DNA of 52,530 nucleotides from assembly GCA_022508805.1 (NCBI GenBank), contig JAFLUM010000012.1:1-52530 (forward strand). The letters are read 5' to 3'. Below the pieces are notes generated by a model that searched no databases, was not told where the DNA came from, and saw only the letters and a list, made by a program, of their open reading frames with translations. Shown in pieces: positions 1 to 8,217 of the stretch. The position numbers and the translations under genes are program-made. The stretch's first letter is position 1. Every line of letters starts with the position of its first letter. This stretch comes from Oscillospiraceae bacterium (GTDB lineage Bacteria; Bacillota; Clostridia; Oscillospirales; Acutalibacteraceae).

Positions 1-2
1 CA

Positions 3-86
3 CTTTTTTTGTTTCCGTCAAAAGTAGCGGAAATATCACAATTTAAGGAAGTCTACGGACTAATTAAAGCACTCAAAGTTTTCTGA
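3..86 (+). CDS. C-terminal end of an upstream gene (partial, tentative)
   Basis: The reading frame is open from the window edge to a TGA at 84-86 and encodes about 27 residues ending in a helix-like KEVYGLIKALKVF. The stop lies inside the 5' arm of the terminator at 66-115, a usual place for a gene end. The rest of the gene is outside the window, so no function can be given. It could be a chance open frame. Confidence 0.3.
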   Translation, partial: LFLFPSKVAEISQFKEVYGLIKALKVF

Positions 87-115
87 TTTTTTCAGAAATC
101 TTGGGTGCTTTTTTT
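66..115 (+). terminator. Rho-independent terminator
   Basis: Imperfect hairpin in which AAAGCACTCAAAG and TTTCTGA on the left pair with TCAGAAA and CTTGGGTGCTTT on the right, followed by seven T residues. It closes whatever gene enters from the left edge and separates it from the operon beginning at 212. Confidence 0.7.
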
Positions 116-136
116 ATTTCCCAATAAATTCTCTGC

Positions 137-165
137 TTGTTTACTCTTGCAGGGATTTATATAAA
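137..165 (+). promoter_or_regulatory. Candidate sigma-A promoter for the accessory operon
   Basis: TTGTTT at 137-142 and TATAAA at 160-165 are separated by 17 bases and lie 46 bases upstream of the ATG at 212. It follows the terminator at 66-115 directly, so it could drive the accessory genes up to the terminator at 10338. Confidence 0.4.
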
Positions 166-211
166 TTAAAAATTTTTATGCCTTAAATGGCAGAAAGGAA
201 AAGTGATTTAT

Positions 212-1396
212 ATGTCACAAAACAATGTATCAACCAATTTAATCCTCACTGAAATGCGTAAGGACAATTTCTCGCATTTCACAACCGACTGCCGAGATTT
301 CGTAGACACCATTGAAATATACGAAAATCTTGATAAGTACGCAAGAGGAAAAGTTTCTGATATAGAGATTTTCCCGCTTGTTGGTGTAGGTGATACGCTG
401 AACGCAAACTTCCCTGCTCACTATGATGATGTCGTAAATGACACAAAGGAAAATCTTCAGCTCGGCATTTCATTTACCGACGAAGATTGCTTTACTTACA
501 AGCTTCCGTTGAGAGAAACTGCAAAGAAATCACTGCTCGACAGAGCAAAGATTTCGGGTGCATCTCTCGAAAGACTTTCAAGGTCGCAGTTGAGTTCAGT
601 TCTCAATATGTGTTACAAGCTTTACTCAAACAGCAGTACCCTTATTTATGTTAACAACGATAAGGTTGCGGCTGTTCTGTCTGGCGATAGCAAGGATTTC
701 AGCATTTTGCCTTTACGCAAATTGCTTGAATCACTTCACGAAAAGTTTGACGAGCTTTCGTTCAGATTTCAGTTTGTAGACGGTTATCTCGACCACTACT
801 ATTGCCTTTGCAAGTACGAAATCGTGGACGGTGACTTGCTTGACTCCTACAAGAAGGCGTTAGATGCACACAAAATCCCTTATGATGCTCGCAGAATGAA
901 AGCGGCGGTTCAATTTTCTTCATCGAATGTTGGAATTTCCACCGCAAAGGTTAGTTCGTTTATCAAGACGGATAATCATTTTCTGCCCCTTGGAACGGCT
1001 TGCTCTACTCCGCATAGAGGCGGCAAGACCATTGACGATTTTAAGGAATCACTCAAGGGAATGTTCGGCTCGTATCAAGAGGCTCTTGTAGACTTAACGA
1101 GGCTTATGGATATTCAACTTAATCACCCTGTTGATGTTATGACAAAGATTTGTCAGAAGTTGAAATATCCTAAAGCACAGTCTATTGAGGCTATTCAGTT
1201 GTTCGAGTCCTACGCAGGGAACGGCACAACGGCTTATGATGTGTATGTCGCTCTCGGTGAGGTTCTCTTTAACTGCTCTGCGGCAAATTTTGAGAAAGCA
1301 AAGACGCTTATCTATGCAGAGGATTTGCCGAAAGTTCTCGGCTTTTCCGACAAGGAGTGGCGTAAGCTCGATACACCTTTGCAGTTTTCTTGGTAA
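212..1396 (+). CDS. DUF932-like phage/plasmid-type protein
   Basis: Protein of 394 residues, first gene of the accessory operon. ATG 212 is preferred because AGAAAGGA at 192-199 is about 12 bases away; an in-frame GTG at 203 would sit too close to it. The overall type, and a C-terminal stretch reading TAYDVYVALGEVLF, recall DUF932 proteins of phages, plasmids and conjugative elements, whose biochemical role is unknown. No transmembrane segment or catalytic motif is visible. The neighbours are DNA-processing genes, so a role in the replication or maintenance of the element is inferred. Family assignment is from memory of the pattern and is moderate. Confidence 0.55.
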   Translation: MSQNNVSTNLILTEMRKDNFSHFTTDCRDFVDTIEIYENLDKYARGKVSDIEIFPLVGVGDTLNANFPAHYDDVVNDTKENLQLGISFTDEDCFTYKLPLRETAKKSLLDRAKISGASLERLSRSQLSSVLNMCYKLYSNSSTLIYVNNDKVAAVLSGDSKDFSILPLRKLLESLHEKFDELSFRFQFVDGYLDHYYCLCKYEIVDGDLLDSYKKALDAHKIPYDARRMKAAVQFSSSNVGISTAKVSSFIKTDNHFLPLGTACSTPHRGGKTIDDFKESLKGMFGSYQEALVDLTRLMDIQLNHPVDVMTKICQKLKYPKAQSIEAIQLFESYAGNGTTAYDVYVALGEVLFNCSAANFEKAKTLIYAEDLPKVLGFSDKEWRKLDTPLQFSW

Positions 1397-1408
1397 GGGG
1401 GAATTGAA

Positions 1409-1558
1409 TTGAAAAACGGTACAACAAAGAAAAAACAACCAAATTATCCGTGTCGTGGTTGTGTTTACTTTAAGGCTTGCGGTGAAAATACACGCACAAT
1501 GCCCTGCGACGGTAGACAGACCAAAACGGAAGCAAAAACAATGAAAAGAGGTAAATGA
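1409..1558 (+). CDS. Small Cys-containing protein, 49 aa
   Basis: Starts with TTG at 1409 behind the strong ribosome site AAGGGGGAA (1395-1403), 12 bases after the previous stop, and ends two bases before the next ATG. The product is very basic, with four Cys residues in a CRGCVYFKAC...PC arrangement that could bind one metal ion. I recognise no family. The tight spacing between two operon genes and the good ribosome site argue that it is real. Confidence 0.6.
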   Translation: MKNGTTKKKQPNYPCRGCVYFKACGENTRTMPCDGRQTKTEAKTMKRGK

Positions 1559-1559
1559 A

Positions 1560-2255
1560 ATGCACAAATTTGAAAATCCTGTTGAATATCTCGAATATGT
1601 CCTTAAACACTGGGACGAATTCTGTAGGTATCATAGCAGATTTGCCGAGGCACTTGAAGGTGTTTTGGCAGAAAACAAGCGTTTGAAAGAGCAACTTCGC
1701 AAAAAGTCTGATGGACAGGTCGTAAGAACGCATATTTATCAAGGTCAAAAGGTCGGCTCTGATGAATGGGTAACAGGAAGCCTCATTGAAGTCGATAAAG
1801 ACCACGATGGGAAGCCTTTTATGGCTATTCTTGAAAAAACCAATAGCGGAAGATATGAGTTCCCGTACCTTGATGCAGTTTTAGGAACTATTGACGGTTG
1901 TGCTGTTCCAGTTAAACCCGAAACTGTTTCTGAAATCGTAGAAATACCTTCAAAAAGTGCTTGCGTTGAGAAACCTGCTACGCTTGAAGCCTTTAATAAG
2001 GTTTTTCCAAACAGCGTTGCGTATGTAAATGCAAGATTAAAGGACGGCGTTCGCTGTAATGCTTGTGGTTCTATCGTCTTAATAGAAGATGAAAAAACTG
2101 AAGAGGGCAAAGAAGGTGCAAAACATCAGTGTATGTTCTGCGACATTGACCTTTTGGATGAAGAAGTTCACGAAGGTGATAAGTGTTCGATTGAAGAACT
2201 TTACGCACTTTACGGCAGAGTGGCAGAAACGCTCTTGCTCGACGATTCTAAATAA
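1560..2255 (+). CDS. Zinc-ribbon protein of unknown function
   Basis: Protein of 231 residues. Residues about 20-45 are Lys/Glu-rich and probably helical or coiled-coil. Near residues 160-195 there are two Cys pairs, CNAC and CMFC, separated by about 25 residues, which looks like a zinc ribbon. The ATG follows the preceding stop by two bases and uses an AGAGG ribosome site inside the upstream gene, so translation may be coupled. No family is recognised; a nucleic-acid-binding role in the element is inferred from the zinc ribbon and neighbours. Confidence 0.65.
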   Translation: MHKFENPVEYLEYVLKHWDEFCRYHSRFAEALEGVLAENKRLKEQLRKKSDGQVVRTHIYQGQKVGSDEWVTGSLIEVDKDHDGKPFMAILEKTNSGRYEFPYLDAVLGTIDGCAVPVKPETVSEIVEIPSKSACVEKPATLEAFNKVFPNSVAYVNARLKDGVRCNACGSIVLIEDEKTEEGKEGAKHQCMFCDIDLLDEEVHEGDKCSIEELYALYGRVAETLLLDDSK

Positions 2256-2271
2256 AAAGGAGATATAAAAA

Positions 2272-3795
2272 ATGAAAGAAATTAAAAACGGATTACCGTG
2301 TAATCTTTTGCCTGTTTTTTTTACAAAAGATGAAATTGCTGAAAAGCTTGGCGTTAAGGGTAACGATAAGCTTAGTTACAGTGTAGGCGAAGGGGGATAT
2401 ATAAGTGAGGACGGTGCAGTACTTCTTATTGACAGTCGTTCTCCTTACATCGGTATGCTTATTGAAGCAAGAAAGTGTACTGATGAAGAAAAAGAAAAAT
2501 GGGTGAGATATACCTGTGAACTTTTTGATATTGACCTTGGCGATTACATTGACGATGCTCAAAATAATGCTTGGGTTGAATACTTTGCGAAGTTACAAAA
2601 ACCAACGGGCAAATCGGAAACTGAGCCTAAACAAGCTGTTATGCAATCATCAATTACACAGACACCTGTAGATGCAGATGATACGGTAACGAATTTTGTT
2701 CAACCTGCTCCTGCTGCGGTGAGTACGGTTTCCAAAGTAAAACTTAACACTACGAGGAAACCAAATATACTTGGCGATACAGCGGGTCTTTCAAATGACG
2801 AATGGCTTGAGTGGAGAAAACACGGTTCACAGGGCGATATTCCCTATACGCTCGGCGGTTCAGATATTGCTACCGTGTTCGGCGTTTCACCGTGGAAGAC
2901 ACCACTTGAATTGTGGCTCGAAAAGCACGGCGATATTCCGAGAAAAGAGCCAAACAATCCTAAACAGTTGGCTATGGGACACTTGCAAGAACCCGTTGTT
3001 GCTCACTTGTTCGGTGAAGAAACAGGTCTTTCTTACTATGAGGATACTAACCTTTATCAGCACCCCGATTATCCGTGGGCATTGGCAAATATCGACAGGC
3101 GTTACACTACAGAGGACGGCGAGGACGCTATTCTTGAATGTAAAACAACTTCTTTCCATATACGAGACCATTGGGCTGACGGAATTCCGTATTATTACGA
3201 GTTACAGGTTCGTTTCTATATGGCGGTATTGAATATCAATCACGCAGCTATAGCTTGTTCGTGGGGCTTTAACCCCGAAAACGACTTCAAGTATTACTTC
3301 ATTGAAAGAGACCTTGAAGTTGAGGAAATGATATTCTCAGTCTGCCAAGACTTCATAGATTCTCTCTATGCAGGAGAACAGCCTACAATGGAAGGTGTTA
3401 AGACCGATAAGGCTCTTGAGGCTTTAAAAAGGATTTATGAGAAGGGCAATGCAAATCTTCCGCCCGTTGAATTTGGTAATAAGCAGGGTAAGGTACTCGA
3501 AAGAATATCTGAACTTGATGTCAAAATTCAGCGTTTGAAAGAGGAGCTTAAAGCGGTCGAGGGTCAGCGTGACGAGTACACTGTCAAAATCATCGAAGCG
3601 ATGAAAGACAATGAGCAAGGCACATATACTGCTCCCGATGGCACGGTTTATACTGCTCGTTATCCTACAAAGGTCACTAACCGCATTGATACGGCTCGTA
3701 TGAAGAAGGACGCTCCCGACCTTTATAAGAAGTGGCTTAAATCCTCAACAAGCCGTACTTTCTCAGTTAAGGTCACTGAACCAAAAAACAATTAA
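2272..3795 (+). CDS. YqaJ-family phage-type recombinase/exonuclease
   Basis: Protein of 507 residues. The YqaJ nuclease core lies at about 180-370: GGSDIATVFGVSPWKTP, then E240 in GHLQEP, D275 in LANIDRR, and the E289-C-K291 pair of ILECKTTS. These give the PD-(D/E)XK active site of the lambda-exonuclease type. Q312 in the YYELQVRFYMA helix is also typical. Residues 400-450 look coiled-coil. About 170 N-terminal residues are extra to the usual domain and unassigned. Such enzymes resect DNA ends to give 3' single strands for an annealing protein, and a likely partner is encoded at 8218-9189 in the same operon. Confidence 0.85.
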   Translation: MKEIKNGLPCNLLPVFFTKDEIAEKLGVKGNDKLSYSVGEGGYISEDGAVLLIDSRSPYIGMLIEARKCTDEEKEKWVRYTCELFDIDLGDYIDDAQNNAWVEYFAKLQKPTGKSETEPKQAVMQSSITQTPVDADDTVTNFVQPAPAAVSTVSKVKLNTTRKPNILGDTAGLSNDEWLEWRKHGSQGDIPYTLGGSDIATVFGVSPWKTPLELWLEKHGDIPRKEPNNPKQLAMGHLQEPVVAHLFGEETGLSYYEDTNLYQHPDYPWALANIDRRYTTEDGEDAILECKTTSFHIRDHWADGIPYYYELQVRFYMAVLNINHAAIACSWGFNPENDFKYYFIERDLEVEEMIFSVCQDFIDSLYAGEQPTMEGVKTDKALEALKRIYEKGNANLPPVEFGNKQGKVLERISELDVKIQRLKEELKAVEGQRDEYTVKIIEAMKDNEQGTYTAPDGTVYTARYPTKVTNRIDTARMKKDAPDLYKKWLKSSTSRTFSVKVTEPKNN

Positions 3796-3812
3796 GATAG
3801 GAGAGGTTAAAA

Positions 3813-4274
3813 ATGACAGACAAACAGACAAAAGACACGATTGAGGTCAATGAAAATGATTTTACAAGGCTCAAAGTTAACATTTACGGCAGGGAGTGGA
3901 CGCTGATACCCAAATTAGGCTTTTATGTAGCCCACGACTTTATGGGTGAAGACCATTCCAATTTAGCCGTTCAACTGTACTGCGAAGGCGAATACGGTCC
4001 TGAGCCGTTTGCTACTCTAACTGTAAATCTCGGTGAATATATCAGTGCGAAATTCTGTGCCTATGTAAACACAAACAACTGCCGATTTGCCGAACAACTA
4101 TTAGAGTTGGGCATTGCAAAGGACACGGGTTTAACAAAGCAGAGCGGCTTTTGCACATATCCTCTATGGCAGTTCAATGAGGACTTCCTTAAAGCTGCTG
4201 ACGAGGATGTATACAAGAAATATTCAGACGAATATGACAAGTATATGGCTGACGAAGACCCGTTGCTCGTTTAA
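3813..4274 (+). CDS. DUF4313-family protein
   Basis: Protein of 153 residues with the segments LAVQLYCEGEYGPEPFATLTV, CAYVNTNNC and SGFCTYPLWQF, which match my memory of DUF4313 proteins carried by Clostridia conjugative elements. No catalytic activity is known for the family. It has an AGGAGAGG ribosome site and lies 17 bases after the YqaJ gene. The C-terminal 25 residues are acidic. Confidence 0.65.
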   Translation: MTDKQTKDTIEVNENDFTRLKVNIYGREWTLIPKLGFYVAHDFMGEDHSNLAVQLYCEGEYGPEPFATLTVNLGEYISAKFCAYVNTNNCRFAEQLLELGIAKDTGLTKQSGFCTYPLWQFNEDFLKAADEDVYKKYSDEYDKYMADEDPLLV

Positions 4275-4296
4275 CTGAAAAGGAGATATTATCATA

Positions 4297-4380
4297 ATGG
4301 ATTATTTGTGTAACCCTTTAACTATAGTTATTATTGGAATACTCTGTTTGATTGCTACTTTGTGCGTTGGTCACAATTAA
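4297..4380 (+). CDS. Small membrane protein, 27 aa
   Basis: Very short gene with a strong AAAGGAGAT ribosome site about 10 bases before the ATG. The product is almost entirely one hydrophobic helix (residues 8-24, TIVIIGILCLIATLCVG). It lies between two accessory genes in the same direction. Function unknown; too short for similarity to be informative, but site strength and composition support it. Confidence 0.55.
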   Translation: MDYLCNPLTIVIIGILCLIATLCVGHN

Positions 4381-4406
4381 GGTATAAAAGATTATATTAA
4401 ACATTT

Positions 4407-4437
4407 AAAGCTCCTACTGTTTTACGGTGGGAGCTTT
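4407..4437 (+). promoter_or_regulatory. Intergenic hairpin before the RecD2-like gene
   Basis: AAAGCTCCTACTG pairs with CGGTGGGAGCTTT around a TTTTA loop, with two G-T pairs. It ends only about eight bases before the AAGGAAGGTG ribosome site of the next gene and has no following T-run, so it is more likely an RNA-processing, attenuation or translation element than a complete terminator. Confidence 0.5.
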
Positions 4438-4459
4438 GTATTAAGGAAGGTGATTTTAA

Positions 4460-6637
4460 ATGCTTCTTGCCAAATTCGATTATCAGCTTTTCCCTAAAAG
4501 GGGTCAAAAAAGCGATAGCGGATATATGGTTTGCGTCTACAAACCTGTAAAAAAACTACTGAACAGAGCAGGTGAGGTAGTAGATAGGTTTACTGCCGTG
4601 GGATATAATCTCCCGACTGCACCGACAATAGCCTACGAGCTTGAAGGTGAATGGCGAAAAGACCCAAAACGAGGTATTCAGTTCTATGTTAATACCTTTA
4701 AAGAGTCGGTTGAGCCTACCCGTGAAGGTATCGTAAGCTACCTTTCAAGCGGACAGCTTAAAGGTATCGGTCCGAAAATGGCTGAAAAAATCTATGAGAC
4801 GTTCGGTAACGAAACGCTTATTATCCTCGACAAAAATCCCCAAAAACTTCTTGAAATAAAGGGTATCAATGAAAAAAAACTTGAGCGTATCAAGGACTCT
4901 TACATTGAAAACCGAGGAGCGAGAGATGTTGTTACTATCCTTGCTCCGCACGGTATTACGGCTAAACGATGCCTTTCATTATATAAGCAGTACGGCGAAG
5001 AAACAGTCGAAATAATACGACATCACCCGTATCGCTTGTGTGAGATAGCAGGCATCGGTTTCCAAATCTGCGACAAAATTGCTCAATCAATGGGTGTCAA
5101 TCCAAATTCGGTAGAGCGTGTGGAAGCGGGTATGTTGTATACCCTTATGGAAAACGAAATGGCAGGTAATACCTGTATGGAGAAAAACGAGTTTTTAGAC
5201 AAGGCTAAAGAGGTCTTGCGAACTACTCTCCAAAAAGGTCAACTTGCTTGGGTGGCAGGTCAAATGGTTAAGGATGGGAAACTGGAATCAGTAGGTTTCC
5301 ACTGTTATCGCCCTAAATTCTATAAAGCGGAAGTTCAGCTCGGTACAATCATCGGCTCGATGAAAAACCGACATTCCGATAACTGCAAAAATCTCGATGA
5401 AGAAATCGAGAAACAACAGAAGAAAATGGGCGTTACCTTTGCTACTGAGCAAGCCAATGCAGTTAAAATGGCGTTGACTAATGTAATGTCTGTTATTACA
5501 GGCGGTCCCGGTACAGGAAAAACTCTGATTACAAGAGCTATCCTTGACATCTACCATAGGCAGTTCCCTAAAAATGAGATTAAGTGCTGTGCTCCTACAG
5601 GTCGTGCGGCGAGAAGAATGACTGAAAGCACAGGTTATTATGCTACGACAATTCATTCGCTTTTAAAGATAAGGGCAAATGATGATGAAACGGAAGAAGA
5701 TGAAGAATTCGGTGAGAAACTTGAGTGTAGCCTTATTGTGGTGGACGAGGTATCTATGATTGATACTTTCATCGCTTTGGCTCTGCTTGATGCTATCCCG
5801 CCGACCTGCAAAATCGTTTTTGTCGGTGATGCAGACCAACTTCCGTCTGTTGGAGCAGGTGCAGTGCTTGCTGAAATCATTTCGTCAGGCAGAATTCCCG
5901 TAGTGAAACTTGATACCGTTTTCAGACAGGCTGATACATCGAGAGTTGCTATCAATGCACAAAAGATGCGTCACGGTGATACACACCTTGAATACGGTGA
6001 CGATTTTCACCTTATCAAGTCTGCTGACCTTGAGGCATCTGCCACTATCCTTGTTGAAACTTATCTGCAAGAGGTTGACAAATACGGTTTAGATAATGTG
6101 GCTCTCTTGAGTCCGTTCAGAAAAAAGACCGTTACAGGTGTAGACCAACTCAATCTTGCGTTAAGGGAAAGAGTAAACCCTGCTGACCCTGCTAAAGCCG
6201 AAACTTCACATAACAAGAAGTTATACAGAGTAGGCGATAAGATTATGCAGACCAAAAACAATGACTATGCCTCAAACGGTGATTTAGGGTATATCACGGA
6301 TATAAAAACTTTGAACGGTGAAACGAGCGTTTTCATTGATTTCGGTGACAACCGAAAGGTGGAATATGACTCGTCAGAACTGGATAATATCGACCTCGGA
6401 TATGCGACAACTATCCATAAATCGCAAGGGTCGGAGTACAAGTCCGTTATCATAAGCCTTCAAAATGCACATTTCATAATGCTTAACAGACCGTTGATTT
6501 ACACCGCTATCACCCGAAGCAAAGATAACTGCATTATCGTTGGCGATACAAAGGCATTGGCAATATCAATCAAAAAGACTGAGGTTGATAGGAGATGCAC
6601 GAATCTTGCTCTCTTTATTAACAATCAAGTCGCTTAA
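4460..6637 (+). CDS. RecD2-like SF1B DNA helicase
   Basis: Protein of 725 residues. The N-terminal half has helix-hairpin-helix repeats (LKGIGPKMAEKI near 99, LLEIKGINEKKL near 129, LCEIAGIGFQICDKI near 195), as in RecD2. The motor follows: Walker A GGPGTGKT at about 348-355, Walker B VVDEVSMID near 427, GDADQLPSVGAG (motif III), and C-terminal YATTIHKSQGSEY and YTAITRSK (motifs V and VI). RecD2 enzymes unwind DNA 5' to 3' in replication or repair without RecBC. Length agrees with the family. Here it lies in an accessory operon, so it probably serves the element's own replication or recombination. Confidence 0.9.
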   Translation: MLLAKFDYQLFPKRGQKSDSGYMVCVYKPVKKLLNRAGEVVDRFTAVGYNLPTAPTIAYELEGEWRKDPKRGIQFYVNTFKESVEPTREGIVSYLSSGQLKGIGPKMAEKIYETFGNETLIILDKNPQKLLEIKGINEKKLERIKDSYIENRGARDVVTILAPHGITAKRCLSLYKQYGEETVEIIRHHPYRLCEIAGIGFQICDKIAQSMGVNPNSVERVEAGMLYTLMENEMAGNTCMEKNEFLDKAKEVLRTTLQKGQLAWVAGQMVKDGKLESVGFHCYRPKFYKAEVQLGTIIGSMKNRHSDNCKNLDEEIEKQQKKMGVTFATEQANAVKMALTNVMSVITGGPGTGKTLITRAILDIYHRQFPKNEIKCCAPTGRAARRMTESTGYYATTIHSLLKIRANDDETEEDEEFGEKLECSLIVVDEVSMIDTFIALALLDAIPPTCKIVFVGDADQLPSVGAGAVLAEIISSGRIPVVKLDTVFRQADTSRVAINAQKMRHGDTHLEYGDDFHLIKSADLEASATILVETYLQEVDKYGLDNVALLSPFRKKTVTGVDQLNLALRERVNPADPAKAETSHNKKLYRVGDKIMQTKNNDYASNGDLGYITDIKTLNGETSVFIDFGDNRKVEYDSSELDNIDLGYATTIHKSQGSEYKSVIISLQNAHFIMLNRPLIYTAITRSKDNCIIVGDTKALAISIKKTEVDRRCTNLALFINNQVA

Positions 6638-6665
6638 TTTTACTTATAACGAAAGGATAATATTT

Positions 6666-7139
6666 ATGTCAAATCAAACTAACAACAATACTCAAAATAC
6701 GCAAAACCTTACCTACACACAGAAAAAACAGCTCTTACAGCAGTCAATTATGGGTGCGGTACAAAGCGGCAACTACAAGCCTGCTTTTATAAGACAGTAC
6801 GGCGAATGTGCCTACAGACTTGATGTTTTTGACAATATCAATGTTCTCACGGTCACTGCTCCTGTCACGACAGACAGTGATACCATTAGGAGTCATTGGG
6901 GCTTTGTTACAAGGCTTTTGGACGGTCTTAAAACAGAGCGTATTCCGAATAATCTCACCGCAGAACAGGCTACTGCCAAAGAGTTCTATGAAAATGTGGT
7001 TGAAAGCAACAAAAAGGTTCTTGCAGGTTTTGAACCGTCAAAGTATGCTGCTGACACCTATCGCAAAACTGTTCTTCAGATTTTGCAGACTTCTTATGAT
7101 GCGTTCATTCTTTTTCGCAATACCCTTATTAAGTGTTAA
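6666..7139 (+). CDS. Hypothetical protein, 157 aa
   Basis: ATG 6666 is used because AAAGGAT precedes it at the right distance; the frame is open further upstream only by overlap with the helicase gene. The N-terminus is Asn/Gln/Thr-rich (residues 1-25); the rest is predicted soluble and mostly helical. There are no Cys clusters or known motifs. It is cotranscribed with the helicase gene, with a 28-base gap. No function can be assigned. Confidence 0.6.
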   Translation: MSNQTNNNTQNTQNLTYTQKKQLLQQSIMGAVQSGNYKPAFIRQYGECAYRLDVFDNINVLTVTAPVTTDSDTIRSHWGFVTRLLDGLKTERIPNNLTAEQATAKEFYENVVESNKKVLAGFEPSKYAADTYRKTVLQILQTSYDAFILFRNTLIKC

Positions 7140-7151
7140 GGCGGTGATGAT

Positions 7152-7367
7152 ATGAAGTATATCCATATTGTTGTCACCGACACTGAAAACGGAAAACATC
7201 GCGCTCACGCAGAGAAAATTCCAACAGGGACAAATCTTAAAAATTGCAACGATATGTTCCCTAATGCGAAAGTTATTCATCTTTGCGAGAGTTCTTCACA
7301 CTCCAAAACGGTTGCGGACTATTGGAATGAATCGTATAAGAAAAACGGCACTTATCTTTATAACTAA
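7152..7367 (+). CDS. Hypothetical protein, 71 aa
   Basis: Small soluble protein beginning MKYIHIVVTDTENG, with an AAGGCGGTGATGAT ribosome site just after the previous stop. There is a strand-like N-terminus, a charged middle and Cys in HLCESSSHSK. I recognise no family. It is placed regularly in the accessory operon with short gaps on both sides. Confidence 0.6.
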   Translation: MKYIHIVVTDTENGKHRAHAEKIPTGTNLKNCNDMFPNAKVIHLCESSSHSKTVADYWNESYKKNGTYLYN

Positions 7368-7385
7368 AAAAGGACGGTATGTATT

Positions 7386-7643
7386 ATGTCAAAACAAAAA
7401 TTTTTCTACTATGTAGGCATTGCAAATAATCACGGGATGACGCTCGTAACAAGCGTTAACAACAAAGACAGAACTTGCATTTGGGACAATGAAAAGAAAC
7501 CGCTTGCAATGGCTAAATCTGTGGCAGAAAGCCTTGCAGAAGGTCTTTTGTGGAATTTCAATACTGCTGTTGTCATTCAGTCCCAAATTGAGCTTGAAGG
7601 GCATTTCACTGCGGTTGAAAAAATTCCCAAAAGGAAAGAGTAA
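7386..7643 (+). CDS. Hypothetical protein, 85 aa
   Basis: Begins MSKQKFFYYVGIANNHGM and carries strand-rich motifs; soluble, no known domain. It ends at TAA 7641-7643, after which the same reading frame stays open for another 180 codons (see 7644-8183). So it may be either a complete small protein or the N-terminal part of a gene broken by that stop. The gene has its own start and ribosome site region, and its length looks reasonable for an independent product. Confidence 0.6.
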   Translation: MSKQKFFYYVGIANNHGMTLVTSVNNKDRTCIWDNEKKPLAMAKSVAESLAEGLLWNFNTAVVIQSQIELEGHFTAVEKIPKRKE

Positions 7644-8183
7644 TACACGCAGGCAGACCTCAAACTGCTTTGTGCTTATGAGCGAGTTCTGGATAACTAT
7701 ACGGAATATTGCATTGAGTACATTGAAGAATACGAGCTTTACCGTTTTAAGACCTTTTACGAAGATGGTATACAGATGATGCTCATAGATGCTCTCAATC
7801 TGCTCGGCAAGTCTTATTCTGAATGGGATAAGAGCAAAACTGCGATGAAGAGTGAACGGGAGCTTGCCGAGTTGTTTCGTGAGAAACTTTTAGATAGCAA
7901 TCTGCCGTCTGAGGCAAAAGATTATACAAAGGATGATTGTCGGCTTATTTTTGCTTATGAGATGTTAGATAAACTTTCTTATAAAGAAAGAATTACAGTT
8001 CGTTGGTACGACGATTACTCTATAATGTTGGCTGAAGACTTTTGCCCTGTGCTTGCACAGAAAAGGCTCAAGGATGCCCTCGATGCTATCGGTATGACCT
8101 ATGAGGAATGGCAAAACAGTGACCTCAGAAAGTTTACTTTTGACGACATCTACAAGGCAATGAGAAATAATTCAAAAAAATAA
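7644..8183 (+). pseudogene. Internally duplicated protein, apparent 5' end missing or beyond an in-frame stop
   Basis: The frame runs from the TAA at 7641-7643 to the stop at 8181-8183. The first usable ATG is 7776, which would give 135 residues with a poor ribosome site. The frame before that ATG clearly encodes protein: it holds the first of two similar 65-70-residue units. Unit 1 begins YTQADLKLLCAYERVLDNY (7644) and ends DALNLLGKSYSEWDKS; unit 2 begins YTKDDCRLIFAYEMLDK (7923) and ends DALDAIGMTYEEWQNS. Shared positions include YT..D..L..AYE and DAL...G..Y.EW..S. So the ATG at 7776 would cut the first unit in half. Either the gene was joined to 7386-7640 and broken by a nonsense change, or it uses an unusual start. 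Function unknown. Confidence 0.55.
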
Positions 8184-8217
8184 TAAAAATTCATTTTAAA
8201 GAAAGAAGGACTTTATT

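Noticed and set aside
7489-7779. Alternative frame of 96 codons across the TAA at 7641
   Set aside because: Different frame from both neighbours and unlike a protein; the in-frame duplicated units make the other frame the real one.
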